64,000 nucleotides of DNA from an uncultured Muribaculaceae bacterium (GTDB lineage Bacteria; Bacteroidota; Bacteroidia; Bacteroidales; Muribaculaceae). The stretch lies in NCBI GenBank assembly GCA_958436175.1, contig CAUBJF010000001.1:186001-250000 (forward strand), read 5' to 3'. How positions within the stretch are numbered: the stretch's first letter is position 1; the number at the start of each line of letters is the position of its first letter. The notes below the pieces were generated by a model. It was not told where the DNA came from. It saw only the letters and a program-made list of their open reading frames with translations, and ran no database searches. Below are positions 10,770 to 20,931 of the stretch, in pieces. The position numbers and the translations under genes are program-made.

Positions 10770-12245
10770 TTATTTAAGCGATGGCATATTGTCGCGATTG
10801 ATCACATAGCTGCTTTCAAGCACAGCCTTTAGCGACTCGACTGTATTACCGAAACCATCGGTGTCACCGCCGTCGATATGCTGATTATAGGTGTACCAGA
10901 TGTTAAACCAGGACCAGGCGGCGCCATCTGCGAAGCACTTGTCAGGATTCTGTACAAGGCCTGTCTCGGAGATAGTGACGAGTTTTTTGCCTTCGCCGAG
11001 AGCGAGGAGTGCTGTGTAGGCATCTTTCTGCGAATTGTCGTCCTTCGCATAAATATCGGTACCAATGACATCGACAACGTCATTTCCGGGATAATCGGCG
11101 GCCATCTGAGACTCGTAGCCGGCCTTGTACTGCGCTGTCCATACCCAGATGAGGTTTTTGCAGCCATGAACGTTGACGAGCTGGTCGTACATGAGTCGCC
11201 ATAGCTTCTTGGTAGCTTCGCCACCCTTGACACCCCACCAGAACCAGGGATTCTGGTATTCATAGTCACCGGCAGCTTCGTGGAGAGGACGCCAGATTAC
11301 GGGTATACCCTTGTCCTGAAGAGATTTGAGGACGGCAGCTACTTTAGCGATGTCTTCGAGGATAAACTCATGTTCCCAGGTACCTTCTTGGAGAGCTCGC
11401 TCGATATCGAAGTTGGTAGGATCCCCTTCAGTCGTATTTGCAGGACGAGCACCATAGCGATTGTAGTCTTTGTCCTTCCATGCCTGCTCGTCGGTCGGGA
11501 CACGCCAGTGCCACATGTAGCTAACAAGGCCATTTGCATTCCACTGAGTCTCGGCAGGAGTGATATCGGAATAGTCGATCCAGTTCTGGCCGGACTCGGG
11601 CAGATGGATGAAGTCGTAGCCTGTGATGGCGACATCCTTGCCGGTCTTTTCCTTAATCCATCCGGCGAAGTCGTTATTGTTGTTCACATTGGCCATAGCG
11701 CCGGAAAGGATCTTCTTTCCGTGATTCTCAACAAGAAAGTTATAGACATTTACTGCCTGCTGGATAGCGCCTTCGGTGATAAGTGTACCGAACTGAGGAT
11801 TGATGACGGTCTGAACCGTCTTGAAGCGAATGCTGACCTCGGGAGCAAAGCTGTCGGTTCCGATACCGGCAACGACACGAGGACCTACATAGAGGGTATA
11901 GTCGCTACCGCCCTTAAGTACAGGCAGCATGACAACGAGTTTGTTGCCGTCCTCGACACGTACGGAGTCGAGCTGGGTAGCAGGGTCGGTCTTAGTCGAG
12001 ATTTCGACACCGTTCAAAGTTACTGCCGAAAGCTGATTATAAGCAATCGGAGTTGAATATTCGAGTGAAACTACATTGCCGGTAGTCTCTACCTCCGCGC
12101 CGTCGGCAAGCGATGCTGATACAAGCGACACAGGGGAAGGAACGGGAACATCCCAATCCACGTTGTGGTCATCATCGCAGGATGTCCAGAAGAGTGCTGT
12201 CCCGGCGATGCATAAGGAAAATATATATTTTGAAGTTAGCTTCAT
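10770..12245 (-). CDS. GH26 beta-mannanase 2 with N-terminal Ig-like domain, surface lipoprotein
   Basis: Second family 26 mannanase, 491 residues. Residues about 35-145 form an Ig-like beta-sandwich and the catalytic barrel follows. Acid/base is Glu323 in RPLHEAAGDY and nucleophile Glu427 in TISETG. The lipobox cysteine (Cys23) is followed by DDDHN, an acidic string like the Bacteroidetes lipoprotein export signal, so the enzyme probably faces the outside and makes the first cuts in mannan. It lies just downstream of a GC-rich hairpin that separates it from the SusCD and binding-protein genes. Confidence 0.92.
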   Translation of the reverse strand: MKLTSKYIFSLCIAGTALFWTSCDDDHNVDWDVPVPSPVSLVSASLADGAEVETTGNVVSLEYSTPIAYNQLSAVTLNGVEISTKTDPATQLDSVRVEDGNKLVVMLPVLKGGSDYTLYVGPRVVAGIGTDSFAPEVSIRFKTVQTVINPQFGTLITEGAIQQAVNVYNFLVENHGKKILSGAMANVNNNNDFAGWIKEKTGKDVAITGYDFIHLPESGQNWIDYSDITPAETQWNANGLVSYMWHWRVPTDEQAWKDKDYNRYGARPANTTEGDPTNFDIERALQEGTWEHEFILEDIAKVAAVLKSLQDKGIPVIWRPLHEAAGDYEYQNPWFWWGVKGGEATKKLWRLMYDQLVNVHGCKNLIWVWTAQYKAGYESQMAADYPGNDVVDVIGTDIYAKDDNSQKDAYTALLALGEGKKLVTISETGLVQNPDKCFADGAAWSWFNIWYTYNQHIDGGDTDGFGNTVESLKAVLESSYVINRDNMPSLK

Positions 12246-12262
12246 TTGTGGCTTTGTATTGG

Positions 12263-12288
12263 GGGTGCCGGCGCTATGTCCGGCACCC
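12263..12288 (-). other. Intercistronic GC-rich hairpin
   Basis: Nine perfect pairs, GGGTGCCGG at 12263-12271 with CCGGCACCC at 12280-12288, loop of 8 nt. It lies between the SGBP gene and GH26-2 on the minus strand and is not followed by a T run, so it is more likely an mRNA-stabilising or partially attenuating element than a full terminator. Confidence 0.65.
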
Positions 12289-12305
12289 GTGTGTATTATG
12301 TCTTA

Positions 12306-14615
12306 TTATTCGATAGTAACTTTGGTAAGGATGAAGTCGGCACCTGTAATCACAAGGCCACCGTTATTTACGAGGTCGTCGATGATACCCTGTGTCATTT
12401 CGAGCTCGACAACACCGCTGACGGGTTTACCCCACTGGTCAGGGCAGGGAGCGGGAAGCGCATTCCATCCGTCGCCGTGACGGAGAGCCACACACCACCA
12501 GTCTTCTTCCGGATTAGCGACAGTCGGAGTGACATAGAGACGAAGAGTAGATCCGGCCTTGACGGTACTCCAGTCGTAGCCGCCCCAGGCGAGATCCTGG
12601 TTACCGCTCCAGTTTCCGGACTCCCACGAACCTACCCAGATAGAAGTCTCAAGGCTCTGTTCATATTCGAGAGCAATCTTGCTTATTACAGCAGTGTGAC
12701 CATTGACAACTATGGCAGTTGTGCTCCAGCCGTCATCGGTTGTCATGATATTGGCAAGGTCGTCGGCGGTAAGAGTGTATTCAGCCTGAGTGCTGCCTGC
12801 GGGAACGTCGACCATAGCGAACTGGCCCCAGTTGGCATTGTTCAGCTGAAGCTGGGCATCGCCGGAAGTCGTGAGATAGAACACGAGCTTGGCTCCGGAA
12901 GGAACGCCTTCGAAAGATTCCTTGTAGAGACGGAGGCCGCCGCCATCCCAGTTGCCGAGGTCGAAGAGGCCTTCGTAGATTACCATCTCGACATGAGTGG
13001 CAGGAATTACGTCATATACATATTCAAGAGTCCCGTTGGAGGAGATGAGCTTCACGACCGTTCCGGCACCGCAGGAGCTGGGCAGGTTGACGTAGAGCTT
13101 ATCGCCATTACAGATATATTGTACGTCGATTCCATTGACCTGCACACCGGTAAGTTTGCTGCCGTTGGAAATTGTGAAAGCCATGATTTCCCCTGCTGTA
13201 GGTTCTTCAGTATCGCACGATACGATGAATGCACATTCAGGAGCGTTGATGGTCAGTTCGGAAGTAGCGAGACTCTCACCGTTGGCTTTTTCGATGGTGA
13301 GGACACCACTCTGGGCAAGAGCCGGTACGTTGACCGTGAGTTCCGAGGCAGACGAAGGAGTCACTTCGATAGCTTCTTCAATTCCGGTGAAGTAGACTTT
13401 TGCAGCGAGGTCGAGATTGCGGCCATAGATAGTCACATCGGCACCGGCAGGTGCAGGATCGGGATTGAAACCTGTAGCTTCGGGAAGAGCCGCCTTAAGG
13501 GCGATGCTTGCAGTCTTGCCACTCTTGAGGTTGAGGACAGCGTCACCGCTCCATGCTTCAGCGGAATATGCGAAGGTGAGTTCGCCGTTGCTTACGCTGA
13601 GAGGCTTTATTGCCCCTTCGACATGAGGTAGGGAGATGCTTACAACCTGGTCGAGGTTGAGACCCTTGATGGTAACAACGTCGCCACCACGAAGATTCTC
13701 AGACGGTGTGGCAATCATCTCAGCCGGTTCGGCCATGCCGATATTGACGAGCACGACTTTGACACCGGATGCTGTCATGGCTGTTACGGCACCGTCGGGT
13801 GTATTTTCGGGAAGGACGAATTCGACAACATCCTCAGCATCGCCGGTGGCGGGAACATATGTGAATTCAATACCTTTTTCGTCAGGAGTCAGAACCGACT
13901 TCACAAGGTCGAAGTCGGTACCTTCAACACGGATTTTGTCGCCGCCCTTGACTGATTCGAGGTTTACAACCTGCTTCGGCTGAGGAAGAACGATATCGAC
14001 GGCTACTTCGGATTCAATCATATTGGGCATCTCCTTGGCATCGGAGAGGAAGATGGTGCCGCTGACAGCACGATCGGGAACCACAAGGGAGATAGCCTTA
14101 CGGTCGTGGGCAGTGAAGTCGTCGGCGAAGACATTGACACTGTCCATATCCTCAGTGAAAGAGAAGCAAACTTCCTTGATGAGGTTGAGATACTCGCCTG
14201 TGATATTCAGCGTCTGGCCGGGTTTTACGCGCAGGGGCGAAATCTCGTCGATGCTGATGGGCTCGAGATAAGTAAGGATTGTCTTGGTCTCGATTGTGCC
14301 ACCGGCATAATGTAGGACAAGATTGCCGGGTTCTGCCGTTTGCGGAACGGTGATGCGGATCTCGTTATCATTGATTTTCTCGATGTCGGTGATATCACCG
14401 GCTCCGGGAAGAGTGATTTTAGTAATTTGGTTCATGCCGCTGCCGAGGAAACGGAGCTGGCCGCCACGAGCCACGGGGCTCGGTCCGAAAGAGTTGAGGT
14501 TGACACCTCCGACATACTGGTCGGTGTTGAAATCGTTGTTGTCGCACGACGTCAACGCCGGTACCGTCAAGGCCATGCAGAAGGCGAAGAAGCCGTATTT
14601 AAAGAATCGTTTCAT
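12306..14615 (-). CDS. Surface glycan-binding protein with tandem IPT/TIG domains
   Basis: Lipoprotein of 769 residues in the SusE/F-like position of the locus. The lipobox ends at Cys24 followed by DNNDFNTD, an acidic export-type signal. Most of the chain is a series of about 80-residue IPT/TIG beta-sandwiches (repeating phrases such as PGQTLNITG and PAGADVTIYG), ending in a distinct C-terminal domain rich in Trp that probably binds glycan. The start at 14615 is preferred to an in-frame ATG at 14723, which would run into the preceding gene and lack a signal peptide. By context it binds beta-mannan; the ligand is inferred. Confidence 0.85.
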   Translation of the reverse strand: MKRFFKYGFFAFCMALTVPALTSCDNNDFNTDQYVGGVNLNSFGPSPVARGGQLRFLGSGMNQITKITLPGAGDITDIEKINDNEIRITVPQTAEPGNLVLHYAGGTIETKTILTYLEPISIDEISPLRVKPGQTLNITGEYLNLIKEVCFSFTEDMDSVNVFADDFTAHDRKAISLVVPDRAVSGTIFLSDAKEMPNMIESEVAVDIVLPQPKQVVNLESVKGGDKIRVEGTDFDLVKSVLTPDEKGIEFTYVPATGDAEDVVEFVLPENTPDGAVTAMTASGVKVVLVNIGMAEPAEMIATPSENLRGGDVVTIKGLNLDQVVSISLPHVEGAIKPLSVSNGELTFAYSAEAWSGDAVLNLKSGKTASIALKAALPEATGFNPDPAPAGADVTIYGRNLDLAAKVYFTGIEEAIEVTPSSASELTVNVPALAQSGVLTIEKANGESLATSELTINAPECAFIVSCDTEEPTAGEIMAFTISNGSKLTGVQVNGIDVQYICNGDKLYVNLPSSCGAGTVVKLISSNGTLEYVYDVIPATHVEMVIYEGLFDLGNWDGGGLRLYKESFEGVPSGAKLVFYLTTSGDAQLQLNNANWGQFAMVDVPAGSTQAEYTLTADDLANIMTTDDGWSTTAIVVNGHTAVISKIALEYEQSLETSIWVGSWESGNWSGNQDLAWGGYDWSTVKAGSTLRLYVTPTVANPEEDWWCVALRHGDGWNALPAPCPDQWGKPVSGVVELEMTQGIIDDLVNNGGLVITGADFILTKVTIE

Positions 14616-14647
14616 GATTTTGCAAATATGCTTTAACGGTTTGTCAT

Positions 14648-15994
14648 TTAGTTTTTGACTGCACGGATATTGTCGATGCAGATAATCGGGGTGCAGTCCA
14701 CACCGCTGACACCGCCACTCCATACGAACATTTCGAAGTTGGCGAAGTCATTGGCCGATGAAGGAGTGCTCGTAGCCTTGCCACCTACGGAGTTGTAGAG
14801 GAACTCGCTTAGTGGAACAGTAACTGTAATCCATTTGTCGGCGGTATCGAAGGCCGCAGCAGCAGTCCAGGGACGGTAGAGGGCACGGCCCCAGCTTGTG
14901 GTAGCTTTGCCGCTGTCGTCCTGATAGTAGGAGTTGTTGCTGGCTGCGGTCATGTTGCCGTAAATGTCGGGAATATTGCCTGCACCGTAGGAAGTCTTGT
15001 CGACACCGGAGAAAATCAGCTGCATAGCACAGCTCTGCCAGGGATTCGACGAAGGAATAAGCATTTCGAACTTGAGGCTCATATTTTTGAAGTCTGAGAA
15101 ATCGACTACATCGCAGAGACGTTCGCCTTCGCGGGCAGGATATCCGAGAGGTGTCTGCCAGTCACCGGCCCAGTAGGTGAAGAGGTGGGTGTTTTCAGGC
15201 CATGCGTTGTCATCAATCACAGTTTCCGAGTCACCCATCTTGAGATATGCGCCGGTCAGCGAAAGATCGTCGGCGAGGATAGGAGCACAGTGCCAGTTGT
15301 GGCCGGCAAGACCGAGGCCTGTAGCTCCGTCGGGTTCAAAGTCGAAGAGCATGCCGCGTGTGTCGGCGTAATGGAAGGAGGTCTTCCCCTCACCATAGAT
15401 GGTCTTCACTGTAATAGTGCCTTCGCAAGCGCCGTCAGGTACGACAATCGTGATATTTTCCTGGTCGAAGCTTACGATATCGGCTTGTTCGCCGGAACCG
15501 TCGAAAGTGACAGTGAGGGGCGAGTTGGGATCATCTGCAAAGTAGGCTCCCGAAAGTGTTGTGGTAGAACCGGCAGGAGCATATTCGCAGGCCATCTTGT
15601 CGATACGGGGGCCCGGAACGGTAACCGAGAAGGGATATTCGACGGTGATACCTGTAGAAGTCACGAGGCGCGCGATGTTGCTGACCTCCGAAGGAATTAC
15701 ATTGGGGACATCGACGATGATGGAGTGCGAAGTCACCATAGTAGGATTGAGCAAGGCTTTCTGGTCGTTGAACCAAATCTGCTGAACGTCGCCGAGGTTG
15801 TCGCCTATGAAAGCGAGCTTTGCACCAAGGCTTGCAGCTACGATGAGCGAATCGGACTTCTCGGGATCGCAGTCGCGTACGTATTTCACAACGGGTGCGC
15901 TACCCTTGTCTTTCTCGGCATCCGTCTCCGAGCAGGAAGCCAGCGCGGCCACGGCTATTACAGGGAGAGCTATGTATTTGATATATTTAATCAT
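14648..15994 (-). CDS. Surface glycan-binding protein (IPT/TIG type)
   Basis: Lipoprotein of 448 residues directly after SusD. Cys21 in a lipobox is followed by SETDAEKDK, acidic and suggestive of surface export. Two IPT-like domains (about residues 35-215) precede a C-terminal domain of the kind found in PUL glycan-binding proteins, with many aromatic residues (NWH, YWAGDWQT, SWGRALYRPW). It ends with a calcium- or cofactor-free beta-sandwich-like IICIDNIRAVK tail. It is the SGBP-A/SusE-like partner in the locus; mannan as ligand is inferred from neighbours. Confidence 0.82.
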   Translation of the reverse strand: MIKYIKYIALPVIAVAALASCSETDAEKDKGSAPVVKYVRDCDPEKSDSLIVAASLGAKLAFIGDNLGDVQQIWFNDQKALLNPTMVTSHSIIVDVPNVIPSEVSNIARLVTSTGITVEYPFSVTVPGPRIDKMACEYAPAGSTTTLSGAYFADDPNSPLTVTFDGSGEQADIVSFDQENITIVVPDGACEGTITVKTIYGEGKTSFHYADTRGMLFDFEPDGATGLGLAGHNWHCAPILADDLSLTGAYLKMGDSETVIDDNAWPENTHLFTYWAGDWQTPLGYPAREGERLCDVVDFSDFKNMSLKFEMLIPSSNPWQSCAMQLIFSGVDKTSYGAGNIPDIYGNMTAASNNSYYQDDSGKATTSWGRALYRPWTAAAAFDTADKWITVTVPLSEFLYNSVGGKATSTPSSANDFANFEMFVWSGGVSGVDCTPIICIDNIRAVKN

Positions 15995-16020
15995 GACTGG
16001 TATATTGATCTAAGGATTTT

Positions 16021-17709
16021 TTATTCGCCATCGAAAACAAAGTCAACTGGTGCGCCGGAGAGTGCCGGAGAGCTGGTGCTGACAGCGGCAGGGATAGGCA
16101 CCTTGAAGGCGGAAGTATTGATGATGATGGGATCGTACATTGCATATTCGGCCTTGCTCTGTACAATCTTGTACGAATTGTTGTCGTTCTCCTGGCTCTG
16201 GTCCATACCGTCGACAGCAATGTACTGAGCGCAACGATTGTAGCCTGTGCCGTAGCCACTGTTGACATAGTCGATAGTGGCCTGTTCGCCATCGCGGTAG
16301 CTCATGCGGAGCACATCGAACCATGTGATGGATTCGAAAGCGAACTCACGGCGACGTTCAGCCATGATATCTTTGAAAGTGATAGTATTGTATTCGCTGA
16401 CACCGGCACGCTTGCGGATACCGTTGAATCTTTCGAGGGCACGGGGGTCGGAAGTCGACTGTGCTGTGCCGAGGATAGCTTCTGCGTATGTAAGATACAT
16501 GTCGGCAAGGCGGATCAGGTAGATATTGTTGGCTGCATCCTGGTTGATACCTACGTTGCCACCGCAGTCTGCGCTCTTGCCTATGATGTACTTCTTGATA
16601 TGAGCATTCATCTCGTTGCGGTCTTCGAGGACGGTGCCGTCGGAAGCGCGGTTTACGATGTAGTAGGTATAGCCACCCTGAGCCTTAGCAAGGTTGGGAT
16701 AGAAGTCACCGTTTGTCATGAATGTCCAGGGACGACGACGGTCGGTCGAGTCAAAGGACTTCTGGAGGGAGATCGTCGGGCCTTTGCCTGCACCCCAAGT
16801 CTGGTCGGCGATAACGGCGCTACGGCTCCACGCGCAGTTCTTGGCGTTGCCATAGGAATAACCCTGAACGGCGCACTGTACGGCAAGAAGGGATTCGGGA
16901 CCGTTATTGGACTCTACGTCGAAGAGGGTCGAATAGTCGATATTTTCAATCCAGGGGAGAGAGCTCATGACAGTTTCTGCATCTTCGGCAGCACGACGGT
17001 AGAGGTCGGCGCGGTCGTAGCCATAGTCACTGTGCGAAGCCATGGTGACAAGGATTTTCGCACGGATGGCACGGGCAGTGTTCTTGTTGCAGCGCCAGCT
17101 GTCGTTGTCAGTTTCGGGAAGATATTCAACGGCATAGTCGGCATCGTTGAGAGCGAACTGGTAGATGCTCTTCTGGGTATTGCGGGGAACATCGAGGTTA
17201 CCGGAGGTGATGTTCTCGGTGTTGTTGTAGATGATGGGAGCATCATGCCATAGTTCTGCAATCTGGTAGTAGCAGTATGCCCGGATAGCGCGTGCCTCTG
17301 CAACAGCCTTTTCGATATCAGCCTGGGTAACAGTACCGGAGCATTTGCCGGGCATATCGTTTATCACGGAGTTAGCGAAGGAAATCACGTTGTACAGCCC
17401 CTTCCAGCCTTCGTTGATATACTGGTTGACAGGAGTATACGTACCGAAGAACCATTGACCTTCAGCGTCGTAGGTGTAGAACATATCGCCGGCGAGCATA
17501 TCGGTCTTCCACTGGAAGTTCATTGTGAAGTTGCTCCAGGTCTTGGCGGCATAGAGAGCCATAGTGTTCATGCGGACCTTTTCGGGGGAATTGAAGAAGG
17601 TGTCCTGCACGAGTTTGTCAGACGGGTCTACAGTGAGGAAGTCGCTGCACGACGCGAAGCTGGTTGCCACCACGGCAGCAAAGGCTGCCTTTTTTATGAT
17701 ATTTTTCAT
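16021..17709 (-). CDS. SusD/RagB family nutrient-binding lipoprotein
   Basis: Outer-membrane lipoprotein of 562 residues that caps the SusC barrel and delivers oligosaccharide to it. The lipobox ends at Cys21 (SFAS-C), followed by SDFLTVDPSDK, a standard SusD opening. TPR-like helices and the C-terminal RagB/SusD domain (AEILG, ERRREFAFES, RMSYRDG) are recognisable. It begins 18 bp after SusC, the invariant order. Substrate is presumed to be manno-oligosaccharides from the mannanases of the same locus. Confidence 0.95.
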   Translation of the reverse strand: MKNIIKKAAFAAVVATSFASCSDFLTVDPSDKLVQDTFFNSPEKVRMNTMALYAAKTWSNFTMNFQWKTDMLAGDMFYTYDAEGQWFFGTYTPVNQYINEGWKGLYNVISFANSVINDMPGKCSGTVTQADIEKAVAEARAIRAYCYYQIAELWHDAPIIYNNTENITSGNLDVPRNTQKSIYQFALNDADYAVEYLPETDNDSWRCNKNTARAIRAKILVTMASHSDYGYDRADLYRRAAEDAETVMSSLPWIENIDYSTLFDVESNNGPESLLAVQCAVQGYSYGNAKNCAWSRSAVIADQTWGAGKGPTISLQKSFDSTDRRRPWTFMTNGDFYPNLAKAQGGYTYYIVNRASDGTVLEDRNEMNAHIKKYIIGKSADCGGNVGINQDAANNIYLIRLADMYLTYAEAILGTAQSTSDPRALERFNGIRKRAGVSEYNTITFKDIMAERRREFAFESITWFDVLRMSYRDGEQATIDYVNSGYGTGYNRCAQYIAVDGMDQSQENDNNSYKIVQSKAEYAMYDPIIINTSAFKVPIPAAVSTSSPALSGAPVDFVFDGE

Positions 17710-17727
17710 GAATTGCTTGTGTAAATG

Positions 17728-20700
17728 TTAGAAGGAGAGATTAAGACCGACAGTATAGGTTCGGGGTGTCGGGTAGCGGCCACGGTCGATGTTCTGCAGG
17801 AGCGAGCTCTGGTTGAAAGCACCGATTTCGGGGTCATAGCCGCTATATTTGGTGAATGTATAGACGTTCTGGACGTTGAAGTATATCTTAGCCTGCTGGA
17901 GGAAAGCCTTCTTGGCCCATGCCTGAGGCAGATTGTAGGATAGGGCGATATTCTGTATGCGGAGATAGGTAGCATCTTCGATCCAGCGGTCGCTCATGCG
18001 GTTGTTCTGGTTGCCGTCGAGGCTCGAGAAACGAGGTATACCGTTCTTGCCACCGCCGATAACCTGGAGGTTGGAGATATCATCGCCGCCATTGGGATCG
18101 ATTTTACCGATCTGTACGCGGTCGAGGACAGCTGCTGCCTGGTTATCCCAGATGGAGGACAGGCCTTCTGTCTTATAGCGCGACCAGTTGAGAATGTCGC
18201 CGCCAACCTGTCCGGTAAGACCGATTGTAAGTTCCCATTCTTTCCACTGGAGGTTGTTGGTGAAACCGAAAGTGAAATCAGGGTTGGGGTCGCCGATGAT
18301 TTTCTGGTCCTTGTCGTCGATGATACCGTCGCCGTTCTGGTCCTTGAACTTGATATCGCCTACCCAGACTCCGGAAGTCTTGTCGATCTTGTTGGCATAG
18401 GGGATGCTGCCGCCGGTCTGGGTAGCGTGGCCAACGATATCGGCCTCGTTCATGAAGAAGCCTTCAGTCTCGTAGCCGTAGAAGACACCCATAGGCTGTC
18501 CTACTTTGAACATGGATACTGTCTGGAATGGGGCATACCAGTCGATATTGCCATAGAGAATCTGCGAGTCGTCGTTGAGAGAAACGACCTTGTTCTTGTT
18601 GTGCGATACGGTAAGTGCAGCGTTCCAGTTGAAATCGCGTGTCACGACAGGACGTACGTTGAGCTGGAAGTCAACTCCGACGTTCTGGGTCTTACCGATA
18701 TTGGAGTAAGGAGTCTGGATAGTCATCCACTCGTTAGTAGCGATATGACCGGGAGTGAAAATCTGGAGAAGGAGGTCCTTTGTCTGCTTCTTATAGACAT
18801 CGACAGTGAACTCGATACGGTTGTTGAGGGCTGCGAAGTCGAGGCCGACGTTGAACTGTTCGGAAGATTCCCATCTGAGGTTGGGGTTCGGAAGGTTGGT
18901 GGGGAAATATGCCGTACCGTTGGGGGTTAGCATCGTAGACATGGAAGCGCCGTAACGGTAAGTATCGATGTTCGAGTTACCTACGCGGCCATAGCCGAGA
19001 CGGAGCTTGAGGTTGTTGAGCCAGGAAGCATCCTGAAGGAATTTCTCCTGGTTGATACGCCACGCGAGGGCCGCCGAGGGGAAGGAGCCCCACTTATTGT
19101 TCTGGCCGAACTTCGAGGAACCGTCGCGACGCAGGGTTGCGGTAACGAGGTAGCGGTTATCGAAGGAGTAGTTGGCACGGGCGAATACAGATGCGTTTGT
19201 CACGGCATCCGACCAGCCGCTGTTGCTTACGAACTCACCGTCCTCACCGAGGATGAAGATATCGTCGGTCGTAAAGTTTTTCTTGATGAGAGATGTGCCG
19301 TTCCAGCTCGATTTCGAAGCTTCGAAACCAGCCATCACTGTAACGTCGTGTTTCTGGTTGAAGGTCTGATGATAGGTGAGGTAGTCCTTCTGCATCCAGT
19401 AGAATGCATGATCCTCACGATGCATCATCTGGTTGACATCGTTGCTCACCTGACCGAATTTATAGCGGGGAACGTATGCCTTGTTCTGGTTCTGCGAGGC
19501 ATCGTAGGCATATTCGGCACGGAAAGTGAAGTATTTTAGGAAATCGATATTCGCATAGAAGTTACCGTTGACACGCTGACGGAGAAGGGTGTTGTTCTTC
19601 TCGAGGGCAAGTGCCACGGGGTTCCATGTCGAAGAACCGTTGACAGTTGTCGGGCCTGCCCAGTTGCCGTCGAAGTCATAGACAGGGACAGAAGGCATCA
19701 TAGTCATGGCCTGCATGATAACGCCGTCGCTACCGTCATTGAGGGTAATCTTTTCGTCGGTACGGGTATAGGCGAGAGAGCCGCCGAGCTTGAACCACGG
19801 AGTGATGTTGGCATCGACATTGAAACGGCTGTTGAAACGGGTGAAATCAGAGCCGATGATTATACCTTCCTGGTTCATCCAGCCCGAAGATACTGCGAAA
19901 GTAACCTTCTCGTTACCGCCGGTGAGACCGACCTGATGGTTCTGCATGAAGGCAGTGCGGAAGATCTCGTCCTGCCAGTCGGTACCACGTCCGAGGAGCG
20001 AGGTGTCGAGGAAGGAGGGATCCATATTATTACTGTTGAGGATTCCGTCGGCAAGAAGCTGCTGCTGATATGTGGCATATTCGCGAAGATCCATCATGTC
20101 GAGTCGCTTTGCTGTCTGCTGCCAGGCAACATAGCCGTCGTAGGTCACATTCGTACGTCCCGCACTGCCGCGACGGGTAGTAACGAGAATGACACCGTTG
20201 GCACCTGCCGCACCGTAGATGGCACAGGCCGAGGCATCCTTAAGTACGTCGATGCTCACGATGTCGCTGGGGGCGATCGAAGCCATGGGGTTGACCTTGG
20301 TCTGGCCGTTGGAACCGCCCGCCCAGTCGAAACCGCCGATATCGCTGCCTGCCGTGCTCATGGGGACACCATCGATCACATAGAGAGGTTCGTTGGAAGA
20401 GGTAAGGGAGCTTGCACCACGTATGCGGATTGAAGTTGCACCGCCGGGAGCACCGGAGTTCTGGGTAACCTGCACACCTGCAACCTTACCCTGGAGCATC
20501 TGGTCGGCATTGGTGACAATGCTCTGTTTCATCTGGTCTTCGGAGAGACGGGCGACAGAGCCCGTGATATCGCTCTTACGCTGTGTACCGTAGCCGACAA
20601 CGACTACTTCTTCGAGAGCTTCTTTAGAGTCGGTCAGCACAACATCGAGAGTTGTGCGTCCCTTCAGGGCTATCTCCTGGGTTTCTGTACCGATATAGGA

Positions 20701-20931
20701 GAATACGAGGGTCACATTCGGACCGGATACCTTGATGCTGTAATTACCGTCGTAGTCTGTGACGACACCTCCGGTTTTACCTTTTTCGACTACCGACGCA
20801 CCAATGACAGGTTCACCGATTCCATCGGTGACCGTACCGGTGACGGTCGTCTGCGCAGACATTCCCATTGCTATAATCGCGAAGAACGCGGCAAGGAAAA
20901 GCCTTACATACGTGTGTTTACTTGTTCCCAT
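17728..20931 (-). CDS. SusC/RagA family TonB-dependent outer-membrane transporter
   Basis: TonB-dependent receptor of 1067 residues. After the signal peptide comes a carboxypeptidase-like regulatory domain (VTGTVTDGIGEPVIGASV), then the plug domain (VVVGYGTQRKSDITGSV and the LYVIDGVP motif) and a 22-strand barrel ending in aromatic VGLNLSF. The start at 20931 is chosen because MGTSKHTYVRLF begins a clean signal peptide; an in-frame ATG at 21018 would add 29 charged residues. It imports the oligosaccharides handed over by SusD. A 220-bp upstream gap with no consensus promoter I could confirm separates it from the GH5 gene. Confidence 0.95.
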   Translation of the reverse strand: MGTSKHTYVRLFLAAFFAIIAMGMSAQTTVTGTVTDGIGEPVIGASVVEKGKTGGVVTDYDGNYSIKVSGPNVTLVFSYIGTETQEIALKGRTTLDVVLTDSKEALEEVVVVGYGTQRKSDITGSVARLSEDQMKQSIVTNADQMLQGKVAGVQVTQNSGAPGGATSIRIRGASSLTSSNEPLYVIDGVPMSTAGSDIGGFDWAGGSNGQTKVNPMASIAPSDIVSIDVLKDASACAIYGAAGANGVILVTTRRGSAGRTNVTYDGYVAWQQTAKRLDMMDLREYATYQQQLLADGILNSNNMDPSFLDTSLLGRGTDWQDEIFRTAFMQNHQVGLTGGNEKVTFAVSSGWMNQEGIIIGSDFTRFNSRFNVDANITPWFKLGGSLAYTRTDEKITLNDGSDGVIMQAMTMMPSVPVYDFDGNWAGPTTVNGSSTWNPVALALEKNNTLLRQRVNGNFYANIDFLKYFTFRAEYAYDASQNQNKAYVPRYKFGQVSNDVNQMMHREDHAFYWMQKDYLTYHQTFNQKHDVTVMAGFEASKSSWNGTSLIKKNFTTDDIFILGEDGEFVSNSGWSDAVTNASVFARANYSFDNRYLVTATLRRDGSSKFGQNNKWGSFPSAALAWRINQEKFLQDASWLNNLKLRLGYGRVGNSNIDTYRYGASMSTMLTPNGTAYFPTNLPNPNLRWESSEQFNVGLDFAALNNRIEFTVDVYKKQTKDLLLQIFTPGHIATNEWMTIQTPYSNIGKTQNVGVDFQLNVRPVVTRDFNWNAALTVSHNKNKVVSLNDDSQILYGNIDWYAPFQTVSMFKVGQPMGVFYGYETEGFFMNEADIVGHATQTGGSIPYANKIDKTSGVWVGDIKFKDQNGDGIIDDKDQKIIGDPNPDFTFGFTNNLQWKEWELTIGLTGQVGGDILNWSRYKTEGLSSIWDNQAAAVLDRVQIGKIDPNGGDDISNLQVIGGGKNGIPRFSSLDGNQNNRMSDRWIEDATYLRIQNIALSYNLPQAWAKKAFLQQAKIYFNVQNVYTFTKYSGYDPEIGAFNQSSLLQNIDRGRYPTPRTYTVGLNLSF

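Noticed and set aside
12246..13631. Long plus-strand frame of 461 codons
   Set aside because: It lies antisense to the SGBP and GH26-2 genes, shows no family features and has low-complexity phrases expected from reverse frames of coding DNA.
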